A DNA stretch of 64,000 bases, taken from JAFGNV01 sp964612485. GTDB taxonomy: Bacteria > Chloroflexota > Anaerolineae > 4572-78 > J111. A program made the translations under genes and the position numbers. The notes under the pieces are model-generated. The model searched no databases, was not told where the DNA came from, and saw only the letters and a list, made by a program, of their open reading frames with translations. Position 1 is the first letter of the stretch. Every line of letters begins with the position of its first letter. Below, piece by piece: positions 26,123 to 33,068 of the stretch. The stretch covers positions 1-64,000 of the forward strand of contig CAZTFF010000014.1 in NCBI GenBank assembly GCA_964612485.1. The letters are read 5' to 3'.

Positions 26123-26170
26123 ATTATAGAATCTGCCGGTTACTTTAGCTATACTAAAGTGGATAGTTTT
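26123..26170 (-). promoter_or_regulatory. Shared stress-type promoter of the ATPase-MgtC operon
   Basis: Minus strand: AACTATCCACTTTAGTATAG, exactly 20 bases, TATAAT. The half-site ATAGCTCTTTTTTC is 22 bases upstream, and two more box-like copies (AAATCACCCGGTTGGGTTAT, CTATAGCTC) follow to about 26,300. The 25,965-26,350 gap otherwise holds a ~150-base leader and no gene. Confidence 0.72.
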
Positions 26171-26350
26171 GAAATGAAAAAAGAGCTATTTCTTTTTAGT
26201 CGCATATAACCCAACCGGGTGATTTTAGATTTACGCATGGGGGAGTTTGCAGCGCCATAAGAGCTATAGCCGCAACGGCAGCTATAGCCCACCTGGAATC
26301 TGGGGGATTGAATACATTTCAGAGAGGAAGAAGGATCAAATTGATGGATT

Positions 26351-27457
26351 TTAACGGCCAAAAATCTCAATAAGTTCGGCCAGCAGGTAGCTGTAGGTAA
26401 AGAGAATGCCGACCAGCAGCACAATGCCGGTGACACCCAGGCTAAGCCAATTGGGGCGGGGCCGGGTATCGATCCAGGGGGCATTGCCGATTTGAGCCAT
26501 ATCTTGTTTGGCGCTGTTTTCATCCACCGGGGAAACTTCGCTGAGGCGGTGAAGCTGGTACCACGCCTCATTTTGAGAGCGTTTGTCGTCGGCGTATTCC
26601 ACCGCGCCGCGAAAGGCCTGGATCGCGCGTTTTCTCTCGCCTTTGGCCAGGTAGGCCAGCCCGGTGTTGATGTAGGCCGGGCCAAAATGCTGGTCGTTGC
26701 CGATGGCCTGCCGGTAGCGGGCAATGGCATCATCATACTTTTTTTGTTGGTGATATTCTGTGCCTAATTTAAAATGAATATCGGCGGCGGCATTGCGCCG
26801 TTTTTGTTGGGCCAGCATCATAGGGGAGTCGTCAACCAGGGTCGATTCAATCTGGTTTTTGGGTTTTTTATCCGGCTGCCGGCTGTTCTCCCGAAGCATT
26901 CCCACCAGGCTCACCACGGCCACAAAGCCATCCAGACCGGGCAGGGGGAGCAGGCTGATAATCATCAACAAAAGGTTGGAGTAGGCAATATACCAGGTCA
27001 GGGCGATGGACCAGGCCTGGATATTCAATGACTGGGGGGCTTGTTCGGGCATGGGCATCAGGTATTGAAAGACCTCTTCAAAGGTGGCGCCGCTGACGGT
27101 AATTAATACTCCGGCCAGGGCAACGGTCAAAAATATCCCCCCTACGCCTACAACCAGGCCGGCCAGCGGCCCGGACACGGCCACCAGAAAGACATCCAGG
27201 AATTTACGTTTGAAATTGTAGGGGTTGACGTGCAGCGATTTAGGCCAGCCGATACCGATCAAAACAAAGGCCAGCGCGCCCAGCCAGGCAATGTGTTCCA
27301 GCGGGTTGAGCGTGAGCCGGCCTCGTTCCACCTGAGAATAATCGCCCAGGTAATAAGCGGTAAAGGCGTGGGCCAGTTCGTGAACCGTATAGGCCAGCAG
27401 CAGGCTGGGAATAATGAGGAGGTTGGTCCAGTGGAACGGCGGCAAAAATTCGCTCAT
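26351..27457 (-). CDS. Site-2-type (M50) membrane metalloprotease with TPR tail
   Basis: 368 residues. The zinc motif HELAH lies in the second hydrophobic segment (TVHELAHAFTAYYLGD) and the third metal ligand in LPLPGLDGF. Four to five membrane helices carry the catalytic core. A cytoplasmic section with two TPR-like repeats follows (LGTEYHQQKKYDDAIARYRQ and NTGLAYLAKGERKRAIQAFR), then a final helix near the C-terminus. The TPR region could bind a substrate or regulator. M50 enzymes cut membrane-embedded regulators; here the target is unknown. Confidence 0.9.
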   Translation of the reverse strand: MSEFLPPFHWTNLLIIPSLLLAYTVHELAHAFTAYYLGDYSQVERGRLTLNPLEHIAWLGALAFVLIGIGWPKSLHVNPYNFKRKFLDVFLVAVSGPLAGLVVGVGGIFLTVALAGVLITVSGATFEEVFQYLMPMPEQAPQSLNIQAWSIALTWYIAYSNLLLMIISLLPLPGLDGFVAVVSLVGMLRENSRQPDKKPKNQIESTLVDDSPMMLAQQKRRNAAADIHFKLGTEYHQQKKYDDAIARYRQAIGNDQHFGPAYINTGLAYLAKGERKRAIQAFRGAVEYADDKRSQNEAWYQLHRLSEVSPVDENSAKQDMAQIGNAPWIDTRPRPNWLSLGVTGIVLLVGILFTYSYLLAELIEIFGR

Positions 27458-27463
27458 CAGGCT

Positions 27464-27853
27464 TTACCGGCCTGCCTGCAAGGTGAAGGGGATTTCAACC
27501 ACATCAATGGTTTGATCCTGATATATCATTTCGGCCCGGGCAATATACTGTTCCTCGAGGTCCGGCGCGCGGAGATGCAGGGTCAGCGCGGATTCTTCTT
27601 CTTTATGCTCCACAATATAGAGCGCGGCCACTGGCTGGCGGCGGCTGTTGAGGATGCTGAGTTCGATATTGGGGTAGGGGCTGGGTTGATCGGGATCGGG
27701 CGGGGCAGGTGCATCTTCCATATCGGGCATGGTAAAAAAGGCATTGATCATCGGCGGCGGCAGGCCCTTGACCACCATTTCCAGGGTCACGCGCCGTTTA
27801 TCGGCGAGAACATTGGGTTGTAAAGAAGCGATGCTGGGTTGGGAATTGCTCAT
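27464..27853 (-). CDS. Conserved hypothetical protein upstream of the M50 protease
   Basis: 129 residues, no signal peptide or membrane helix. The sequence alternates beta-rich segments (RRVTLEMVVKGLPPPMINAF, IELSILNSRRQPVAALYIVE, SALTLHLRAPDLEEQYIAR) around a Pro/Asp-rich linker, suggesting a small beta-sandwich. It ends 6 bases before the M50 gene, so they are probably co-translated. I do not recognise the family. Confidence 0.7.
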   Translation of the reverse strand: MSNSQPSIASLQPNVLADKRRVTLEMVVKGLPPPMINAFFTMPDMEDAPAPPDPDQPSPYPNIELSILNSRRQPVAALYIVEHKEEESALTLHLRAPDLEEQYIARAEMIYQDQTIDVVEIPFTLQAGR

Positions 27854-27959
27854 AGTAGGCAGATTATACCATTATCGGTTTCTATGACCAAAGCACGATG
27901 GGTAACTTTTTCTCTAACACTATGAAACTCCTGGCCTGAAATTGCGTATTGATAAATAA

Positions 27960-28080
27960 AAGGGTAGCAGAGTAGCAAAGTAACAGAGTAGCAAGGTGAC
28001 AAAGTAGCAGGTAACAAGGCAGCATGTAGTTGCTATCTTACTACCTTGCTACACCTGCTACCTGAAACCCTGTAACCTTG
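27960..28080. repeat. Degenerate AGTAGCAAGGT repeat with inverted copies
   Basis: Several imperfect AGTAGCAAGGT / GTAGCAGAGTAGCAAAG units to 28,015 are followed by the complementary motif (ACTACCTTGCTAC, CTGCTACCTG), so the region can fold into a long imperfect hairpin. It is related to the GCTACCTT tandem repeat near 8.5 kb and fills most of the gap before the next small gene. Confidence 0.65.
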
Positions 28081-28094
28081 TAAAGGAGTTATCC

Positions 28095-28367
28095 ATGCGT
28101 AGAAATAATAACAGAGCTATCGTTTCGGCGGTCATTGAATTGGTGGGGGCTTATTTTGGCCTGGCCGGTTTGGGCTGGATGGTGGGCGGCGATATACTGC
28201 GAGGAATTTTGATCCTGGTGGGCTATTGGGTCTTTTTGGCGGTGGGCGGATTTTTGGTGGCCATCACTTTTGGCCTGCTGGCCCTCATTTTTGTGCCGTT
28301 GTACATTGTGCTGCCCATTATTTCGGCTTTTCAGGTGTACCAGTTTGTCAATAATCGGTGGTGGTAG
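28095..28367 (+). CDS. Small integral membrane protein
   Basis: 90 residues after a good AAAGGAG site. An Arg/Asn-rich N-terminus is followed by three hydrophobic segments rich in Gly, Leu and Val (IELVGAYFGLAGLGWMVGG, GILILVGYWVFLAVGGFLV, LLALIFVPLYIVLPIISAF). Size and spacing resemble TM2-type or similar small membrane proteins, but the defining motif is not clear. Function unknown. Confidence 0.7.
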   Translation: MRRNNNRAIVSAVIELVGAYFGLAGLGWMVGGDILRGILILVGYWVFLAVGGFLVAITFGLLALIFVPLYIVLPIISAFQVYQFVNNRWW

Positions 28368-28377
28368 CCGCCGGATA

Positions 28378-30396
28378 TTATTGAACCACCACCGGTCCAA
28401 GTGTCACCACCGGATCGCTGCCGTCCAGCCGGGCTAACGGCTGGACGGTGTCGGGGTGGTACAGTTCCACATTGAGCCAGTAGCGGCCCGGCGGCAAGGT
28501 TTCCGGCAGGGTCAGGCTCACCGACTGGTAAATGGTTTGTCCTATGGTCCAATCGGTGGCCCGGTAGTGGGTGCCCACCGGCCAGGTGTCCTGGCCCTGG
28601 TACGCTAATTCCCCATTTTCATCCCAAAGTTTGAGCGACATTTTATAATCCACCGCCGGCGCGCTCTGAGCCATCCAGCCTAATTGGATGGGAATACTCT
28701 GGCCCGGCTGCCAGGGCTGTTGGGGTAGAGTCCAGCCTGCCAGCGATAGCCCATCGGCAAAGTGGATGTTTTCTCCCTGAAGATCGGGCGCTTTGTTCAA
28801 CAAATATCCCTGTATCCGGATATTGCTCGGCCCGCCAAACACCTGATCTTCCAAATGAATGGCGTTCTCGGCCAGCCAGGCCCGGATTACACCCTGGGGG
28901 TCGGTAACGGTGTCGTAAGCGCGGAGCATCCACAGCCGGTAATAATCGGTTGACAGAGCTTCTAGCGCGGCGAGGGTGTCGGCGGTGGACATCGCATAAA
29001 AATCAGCCTCGGGATCGCCCCAGCCGAGGGTGGAACGGCCATCGACGGTGCCGGTAGTGAGCAGAATAGGCGTTTCGGTCTCTGTCGGAGTCTGATAGGG
29101 TACCAGCCGCCGGCGGGCGAGCTGGGGAATATCGGCATAGTAAACAAACGCGGTGTAGGTGTAACCGGCGTTGGCCAGCAACACATCTCCCGGCTGCCAC
29201 TGCTTTTGTAGATAGGCCACGGCGCGGCGAAAATCGTCGGTCTGGTAGGCGGGCGCGGTGTGGTAATTGTATAACGAATAGAGCGATGCGCCAAGCAGAA
29301 TGAACAGGGCCAGCAGCGCCGGCCAAAGACGGGGACAAGCCAATCGAGCCAGTCCAGCCGCCAGAAGAATATAAAAGGGCGGCGAATAGAGAAACACGTA
29401 CCGCACGTGGTACAGCGGGGTGATGAACGAAAGGCTGTAGATCAACAACAGCGGGCCAATCGTATAAGCCGCTAGCAGCCAGGGGGTCAGGCGTTGGTAG
29501 GGAAGGAATGGCGTTTTTCTCAGGCTGTAGAAGCCGGTGCCAAACAGCCCCAGGATTAGCAGCAAGACAAACCAGACGACCGCCGGCTCCACCGACTGCC
29601 CCAACGACAGGGCCGACCAGCTTTCAATTAGAATTGTGCCCGGGCTTTCTTCGCTGCGCCATGGGGGGACGGGCGGGTTGGTGGCCTGCCGCCAGGCCAG
29701 GGGCAGCCAGGGGAGATAGAGTATCACGGCCAGGCCGTTAGCCACCATCAGGGCCAACAGAGAACGTTGTTTGATGGAGGGCCACAGCATGTATCCCAAC
29801 CAGATCAGGTTGAGCGCAATCAACAAAAAGGCAGCGTAATAGAGCGTGTACAGCCCCAACGCTGCAAAAAGGCTGTACGCCAGCCAATATAGCATCGTTT
29901 TGAGGGTAAAACCGGTGCTTGCGGAGGTACACCGCAACGCTTTGGTAACAAAATAGAAAGCCGCCAGCCCTGAAAATGCTCCCAGCGTATACATTCTAAC
30001 TTCTTGCGAATACCAGATATTGTAGGGCGAGAAGGCCACCAACAGCGCGGCCCCGATGGCGATGGTCCGGTGGGTCAGGGTGCGGGCAACCTGATAGGCG
30101 AGCGCGATCAACCCCATCCCAAAAATCACCGAAAAAAAGGCCAGGCTGAATTCGGAATGTCCGCCGAGTTGGGCCCAGACGTGTAACAAGGCATAATAAC
30201 CGGGTGGGTGAATATCTCTGGCGGTATGGGCGATGAGATCGGCCAGCGGCTGGTGGGCCAGATAAGCGCTGACAGTTTCATCGTACCACAGGCTGGGCCG
30301 GCCCAGCCTGTAGAGCCGCAGGCAAAAACCCATCAGAAAAATGATGAGCAGCGGCGTATTTGATTGTAGAATTGAACGGACTCTGGAGACTGTCAT
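28378..30396 (-). CDS. GT39/ArnT-like membrane glycosyltransferase
   Basis: 672 residues. About ten hydrophobic helices form the N-terminal ~430 residues. The first periplasmic loop has the catalytic acid motif PSLWYDETVSAYLA and a following ARDIHPPGYYALLH, typical of PMT_2/ArnT-type polyprenyl-phosphate sugar transferases. A C-terminal beta-rich domain (residues ~520-672; ending ARLDGSDPVVTLGPVVVQ) probably binds acceptor or surface. It likely moves a lipid-linked sugar onto a surface acceptor. A relative with the same C-terminal fold is the DUF2723 protein in this window. Confidence 0.88.
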   Translation of the reverse strand: MTVSRVRSILQSNTPLLIIFLMGFCLRLYRLGRPSLWYDETVSAYLAHQPLADLIAHTARDIHPPGYYALLHVWAQLGGHSEFSLAFFSVIFGMGLIALAYQVARTLTHRTIAIGAALLVAFSPYNIWYSQEVRMYTLGAFSGLAAFYFVTKALRCTSASTGFTLKTMLYWLAYSLFAALGLYTLYYAAFLLIALNLIWLGYMLWPSIKQRSLLALMVANGLAVILYLPWLPLAWRQATNPPVPPWRSEESPGTILIESWSALSLGQSVEPAVVWFVLLLILGLFGTGFYSLRKTPFLPYQRLTPWLLAAYTIGPLLLIYSLSFITPLYHVRYVFLYSPPFYILLAAGLARLACPRLWPALLALFILLGASLYSLYNYHTAPAYQTDDFRRAVAYLQKQWQPGDVLLANAGYTYTAFVYYADIPQLARRRLVPYQTPTETETPILLTTGTVDGRSTLGWGDPEADFYAMSTADTLAALEALSTDYYRLWMLRAYDTVTDPQGVIRAWLAENAIHLEDQVFGGPSNIRIQGYLLNKAPDLQGENIHFADGLSLAGWTLPQQPWQPGQSIPIQLGWMAQSAPAVDYKMSLKLWDENGELAYQGQDTWPVGTHYRATDWTIGQTIYQSVSLTLPETLPPGRYWLNVELYHPDTVQPLARLDGSDPVVTLGPVVVQ

Positions 30397-30516
30397 TGTA
30401 AAAAACGTCGTCTTATTGATCGAAAGTGGCCTTCATCTTAGCACAAGCCGGGTGGGTGAGCAACTGATTTTGTTGGGTTTTGGCCTTGAAATGGGGCCGT
30501 GAATTGAAAGATTAAC

Positions 30517-30545
30517 TTGACATATTCTTTTATTTCGAGTATTAT
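30517..30545 (+). promoter_or_regulatory. Consensus sigma-70 promoter for the triple-LysM gene
   Basis: TTGACA, 17 bases, TATTAT, about 80 bases before the LysM start codon. It is a strong housekeeping-type promoter, in contrast with the activated promoters of the stress island. The 30,397-30,627 gap holds this and no gene. Confidence 0.75.
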
Positions 30546-30627
30546 GTAGAGTACTATACGATGTTATGTCTACATCTAGTGGGCTTATGTGTCTACACCC
30601 CTACATGCAGGGGAATAGGAGGCAGAC

Positions 30628-32109
30628 GTGAGACGCACTTTACTTCTAATTGTGATAGTCATCTTGTTAGCCCTGTTCAGCAGCCAGATGGCCGTAGCCG
30701 CGCCCGGCGCGCAGGGGGGCGGTACCGTCTATTATGTTACCTGGGGCGATAGCCTGTCGGGTATTGCCGAACAGTATGGCGTGAGCATGGCGGCCATTCT
30801 TCAGGCCAACGGCCTGGCTAATCCAGATATGATTTATGTCGGCCAGCCGTTGGTGATCCCCGGTGGGGGCGGTTACAGCGGCGGCCCTGCGGGAGCCGCT
30901 TGCGCCACTTACCATACAGTTCGGCCCGGCGATACGCTTTCGGGGTTGGCGTGGCATTACAACACCACTATTCAACAATTGTTGCAGACCAACAGCCTGT
31001 ACAACAAAGATGTGTTGTATGTGGGCCAGCGGATTTGCGTGCCGGGCGGCCAACCGGCCTATACGCCGCAGCCGGACTATACGGCCCAACCGGCCAGCTA
31101 TTCGCCCGGCGCTGTTTATTACCACACGGTCTCAACCGGCGAGACGTTGAGCGGGATCGCGTATCGTTATGGCGTTAATCACTGGAACATTATGCAGGCC
31201 AACAATTTGGCAACGCCGGTCATCTGGTCGGGGCAGCAGTTGATTATTCCCGGCTACCAGGGCCATCCACAACCGCCCGCCTATCCCCAGCCTCCGGTTC
31301 ATAAACTGCCTGCGCCTCACGCCCCTGTTTACGATGATAGTTACGCGCACGATGACGACGATGATGTGATTGTGGTAAAAGATGTGGGTGTGGTTGATAG
31401 CGATGCGCCGGCAGCGCCCGAATACCAGCCTTCGCCGGCCTTGGCCGAGTTGCCCCGCGCCGAACATCCCATTGAAGTGGTGGTGAACGGCGGCGAGACC
31501 TGGGCCGATGATGTCTATCCGGCCAAGCCCGACCCCAACGGCATTACCACTCTGATCGTCCAGACCGGCGATCAAAATGGAACAACCGTGTGGGTTCGCA
31601 GCGGCGATATGGAAACCAAGGGCGAGAGCAGCTTTAACCCCGAATTTGGCGCGAGCCGTTTTGTCTTCCGCTACATTCCGCCCGGCGAGTATGATGTGTG
31701 GATTGATGACCCGGATACGCCCTCTGAAGTGACACCGGTAACAATTGAAGCGGGGCAGCGGGTTGAGGTCGCTTTCAGCAAGCAGGTTCGGTTCCAGGGG
31801 CAAACCTATGCTTCTCCCGACGGCTGGCGTTTAACCGACTGGCACAATCCCAGCAAACCGGGCCAGAACATTGGTGGTTGGTCCAATATTATGGTCAAAA
31901 CCCCGGCCTCCGGCCTGAACATCATTGCCGAAAGTGAGGGCAGCGGTTACCGGGCCAAATGTTTCACCGGCAGCAAAGGGCCTGGCATGTGTGACTTTGC
32001 CGGCTTGAGCGCGGGTATTTATTACATCTGGATTGACGGCACAGACCTGAAGTTGAAAACCTATATGGATGGCAATGCCTACGCCACCTTTACCTTTGAT
32101 CGTCAATAA
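30628..32109 (+). CDS. Secreted protein with three LysM domains
   Basis: 493 residues. Signal peptide LLLIVIVILLALFSSQMAVA, then three LysM repeats: YYVTWGDSLSGIAEQYGVS, YHTVRPGDTLSGLAWHYNTT and YHTVSTGETLSGIAYRYGVN, joined by Gly/Pro/Tyr linkers. An acidic stretch (HDDDDDVIV) leads to two C-terminal beta-sandwich domains (IEVVVNGGETWADDVYPAK, TTLIVQTGDQNGTTVWVR; PASGLNIIAESEGSGYRAK) that look like polysaccharide or ligand modules. It probably binds peptidoglycan and presents the C-terminal modules outside. The GTG start follows an AGGAGG ribosome site at a normal distance. Confidence 0.92.
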   Translation: MRRTLLLIVIVILLALFSSQMAVAAPGAQGGGTVYYVTWGDSLSGIAEQYGVSMAAILQANGLANPDMIYVGQPLVIPGGGGYSGGPAGAACATYHTVRPGDTLSGLAWHYNTTIQQLLQTNSLYNKDVLYVGQRICVPGGQPAYTPQPDYTAQPASYSPGAVYYHTVSTGETLSGIAYRYGVNHWNIMQANNLATPVIWSGQQLIIPGYQGHPQPPAYPQPPVHKLPAPHAPVYDDSYAHDDDDDVIVVKDVGVVDSDAPAAPEYQPSPALAELPRAEHPIEVVVNGGETWADDVYPAKPDPNGITTLIVQTGDQNGTTVWVRSGDMETKGESSFNPEFGASRFVFRYIPPGEYDVWIDDPDTPSEVTPVTIEAGQRVEVAFSKQVRFQGQTYASPDGWRLTDWHNPSKPGQNIGGWSNIMVKTPASGLNIIAESEGSGYRAKCFTGSKGPGMCDFAGLSAGIYYIWIDGTDLKLKTYMDGNAYATFTFDRQ

Positions 32110-32128
32110 AGTTTCATTCTCTATTATA

Positions 32129-32157
32129 AAAAGCGCCTCGAAATCCGAGGCGCTTTT
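32129..32157 (+). terminator. Rho-independent terminator after the LysM gene
   Basis: Stem AAAGCGCCTCG / CGAGGCGCTTT with a 5-base loop and T-run, 20 bases after the stop codon. The next stretch (32,170-32,275) holds fragments of a dispersed repeat (AACTCAGCGTTCTCAGCG). Confidence 0.93.
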
Positions 32158-32280
32158 TGAGTCTTGCGATATTTGTTTGAAAAATTACCGCAGAGATCAC
32201 AGACAAAAATCAATATTATCCGGCAACACACAAAAGTTCTGTGGAACTCAGCGTTCTCAGCGATAGATGATTATAGTTCG

Positions 32281-33033
32281 TTACGCTTTTACCTGTTTTA
32301 GCAATTGTTTGGCGGCGTTGCCTAGCAACATGGTGTCGACGCCGGCCACCACCAGCGTGTAACCTTTTTTGATATACGGGTTTACGGCTTCGGCTGATAC
32401 GCCAAATACGCCCAGCGGCATCCCGGCTTTTTGGCATACCTCAGTGACGCGGTCAACGGCCGCTATAACCTCAGGATGCTCCACCTCGCCCGGCCGGCCC
32501 AGGCTGGCCGATAGATCGTACGGGCCAATAAAAACGGCGTCAATCCCTTTTACCTGAACAATTGCTTCGATATTTTCAACCGCCTGGATGTGTTCCGCCT
32601 GAACCACCACTGCGGTTTCTTCATTGGCAGTTTCAACATAGCCGGCAAAGTTCAAACCGTAACCGTGGGCGCGCCCCAATCCTACGCCGCGTGTCCCCTG
32701 CGGCGCGTATTTGGCCCAACGCACCACATTTTCCGCCTGTTCGGCGGTGTTGACCATTGGCGCAATGATGCCGGCAGCGCCAATATCTAACGCTTTTTTG
32801 ATAGCCAGTTCATCGGCCACCGCTAACCGTACCAGGCACGCCATGGCGGGGCCGGCGCCTTGCAAAATGCGTTGGAGTTGCGGTGCTCCCGCGGGCGAAT
32901 GTTCCGCATCCACAAAAAACCAATCAAAACCTGTGCCGGCTAATATCTCCCCAACTTCCGGTATCGATAGCGTGACCATTGGGCCAATCAGCAAATCCCC
33001 GGATTTGAGTCGTTTTCTAAATTGGTGCGCCAT
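32281..33033 (-). CDS. HpcH/HpaI-family aldolase
   Basis: 250 residues, TIM-barrel class II pyruvate aldolase. Motifs: DWFFVDAEHSPAG near the N-terminus with the catalytic His region, RVG-like GVGLGRAHGYG, metal-binding Glu in VVQAEHIQAVENI, and Asp in VFIGPYDLSASLG. Members split 4-hydroxy-2-oxoacids into pyruvate (or oxaloacetate) and an aldehyde. It stands alone here, so the pathway cannot be given; 2-keto-3-deoxy-sugar acid breakdown is possible. Confidence 0.9.
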   Translation of the reverse strand: MAHQFRKRLKSGDLLIGPMVTLSIPEVGEILAGTGFDWFFVDAEHSPAGAPQLQRILQGAGPAMACLVRLAVADELAIKKALDIGAAGIIAPMVNTAEQAENVVRWAKYAPQGTRGVGLGRAHGYGLNFAGYVETANEETAVVVQAEHIQAVENIEAIVQVKGIDAVFIGPYDLSASLGRPGEVEHPEVIAAVDRVTEVCQKAGMPLGVFGVSAEAVNPYIKKGYTLVVAGVDTMLLGNAAKQLLKQVKA

Positions 33034-33068
33034 TAATAATTCACCTCTTATTTTTTTAAGTCAGAACG

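Noticed and set aside
25965..26350. Mg2+-sensing leader or riboswitch before the ATPase-MgtC operon
   Set aside because: The ~150-base leader could hold one, but I could not identify a conserved fold or a terminator/antiterminator pair.
30561..31178. Overlapping plus-strand frames in the LysM gene
   Set aside because: Shadows of the triple-LysM frame, which has a signal peptide, ribosome site and clear repeats.
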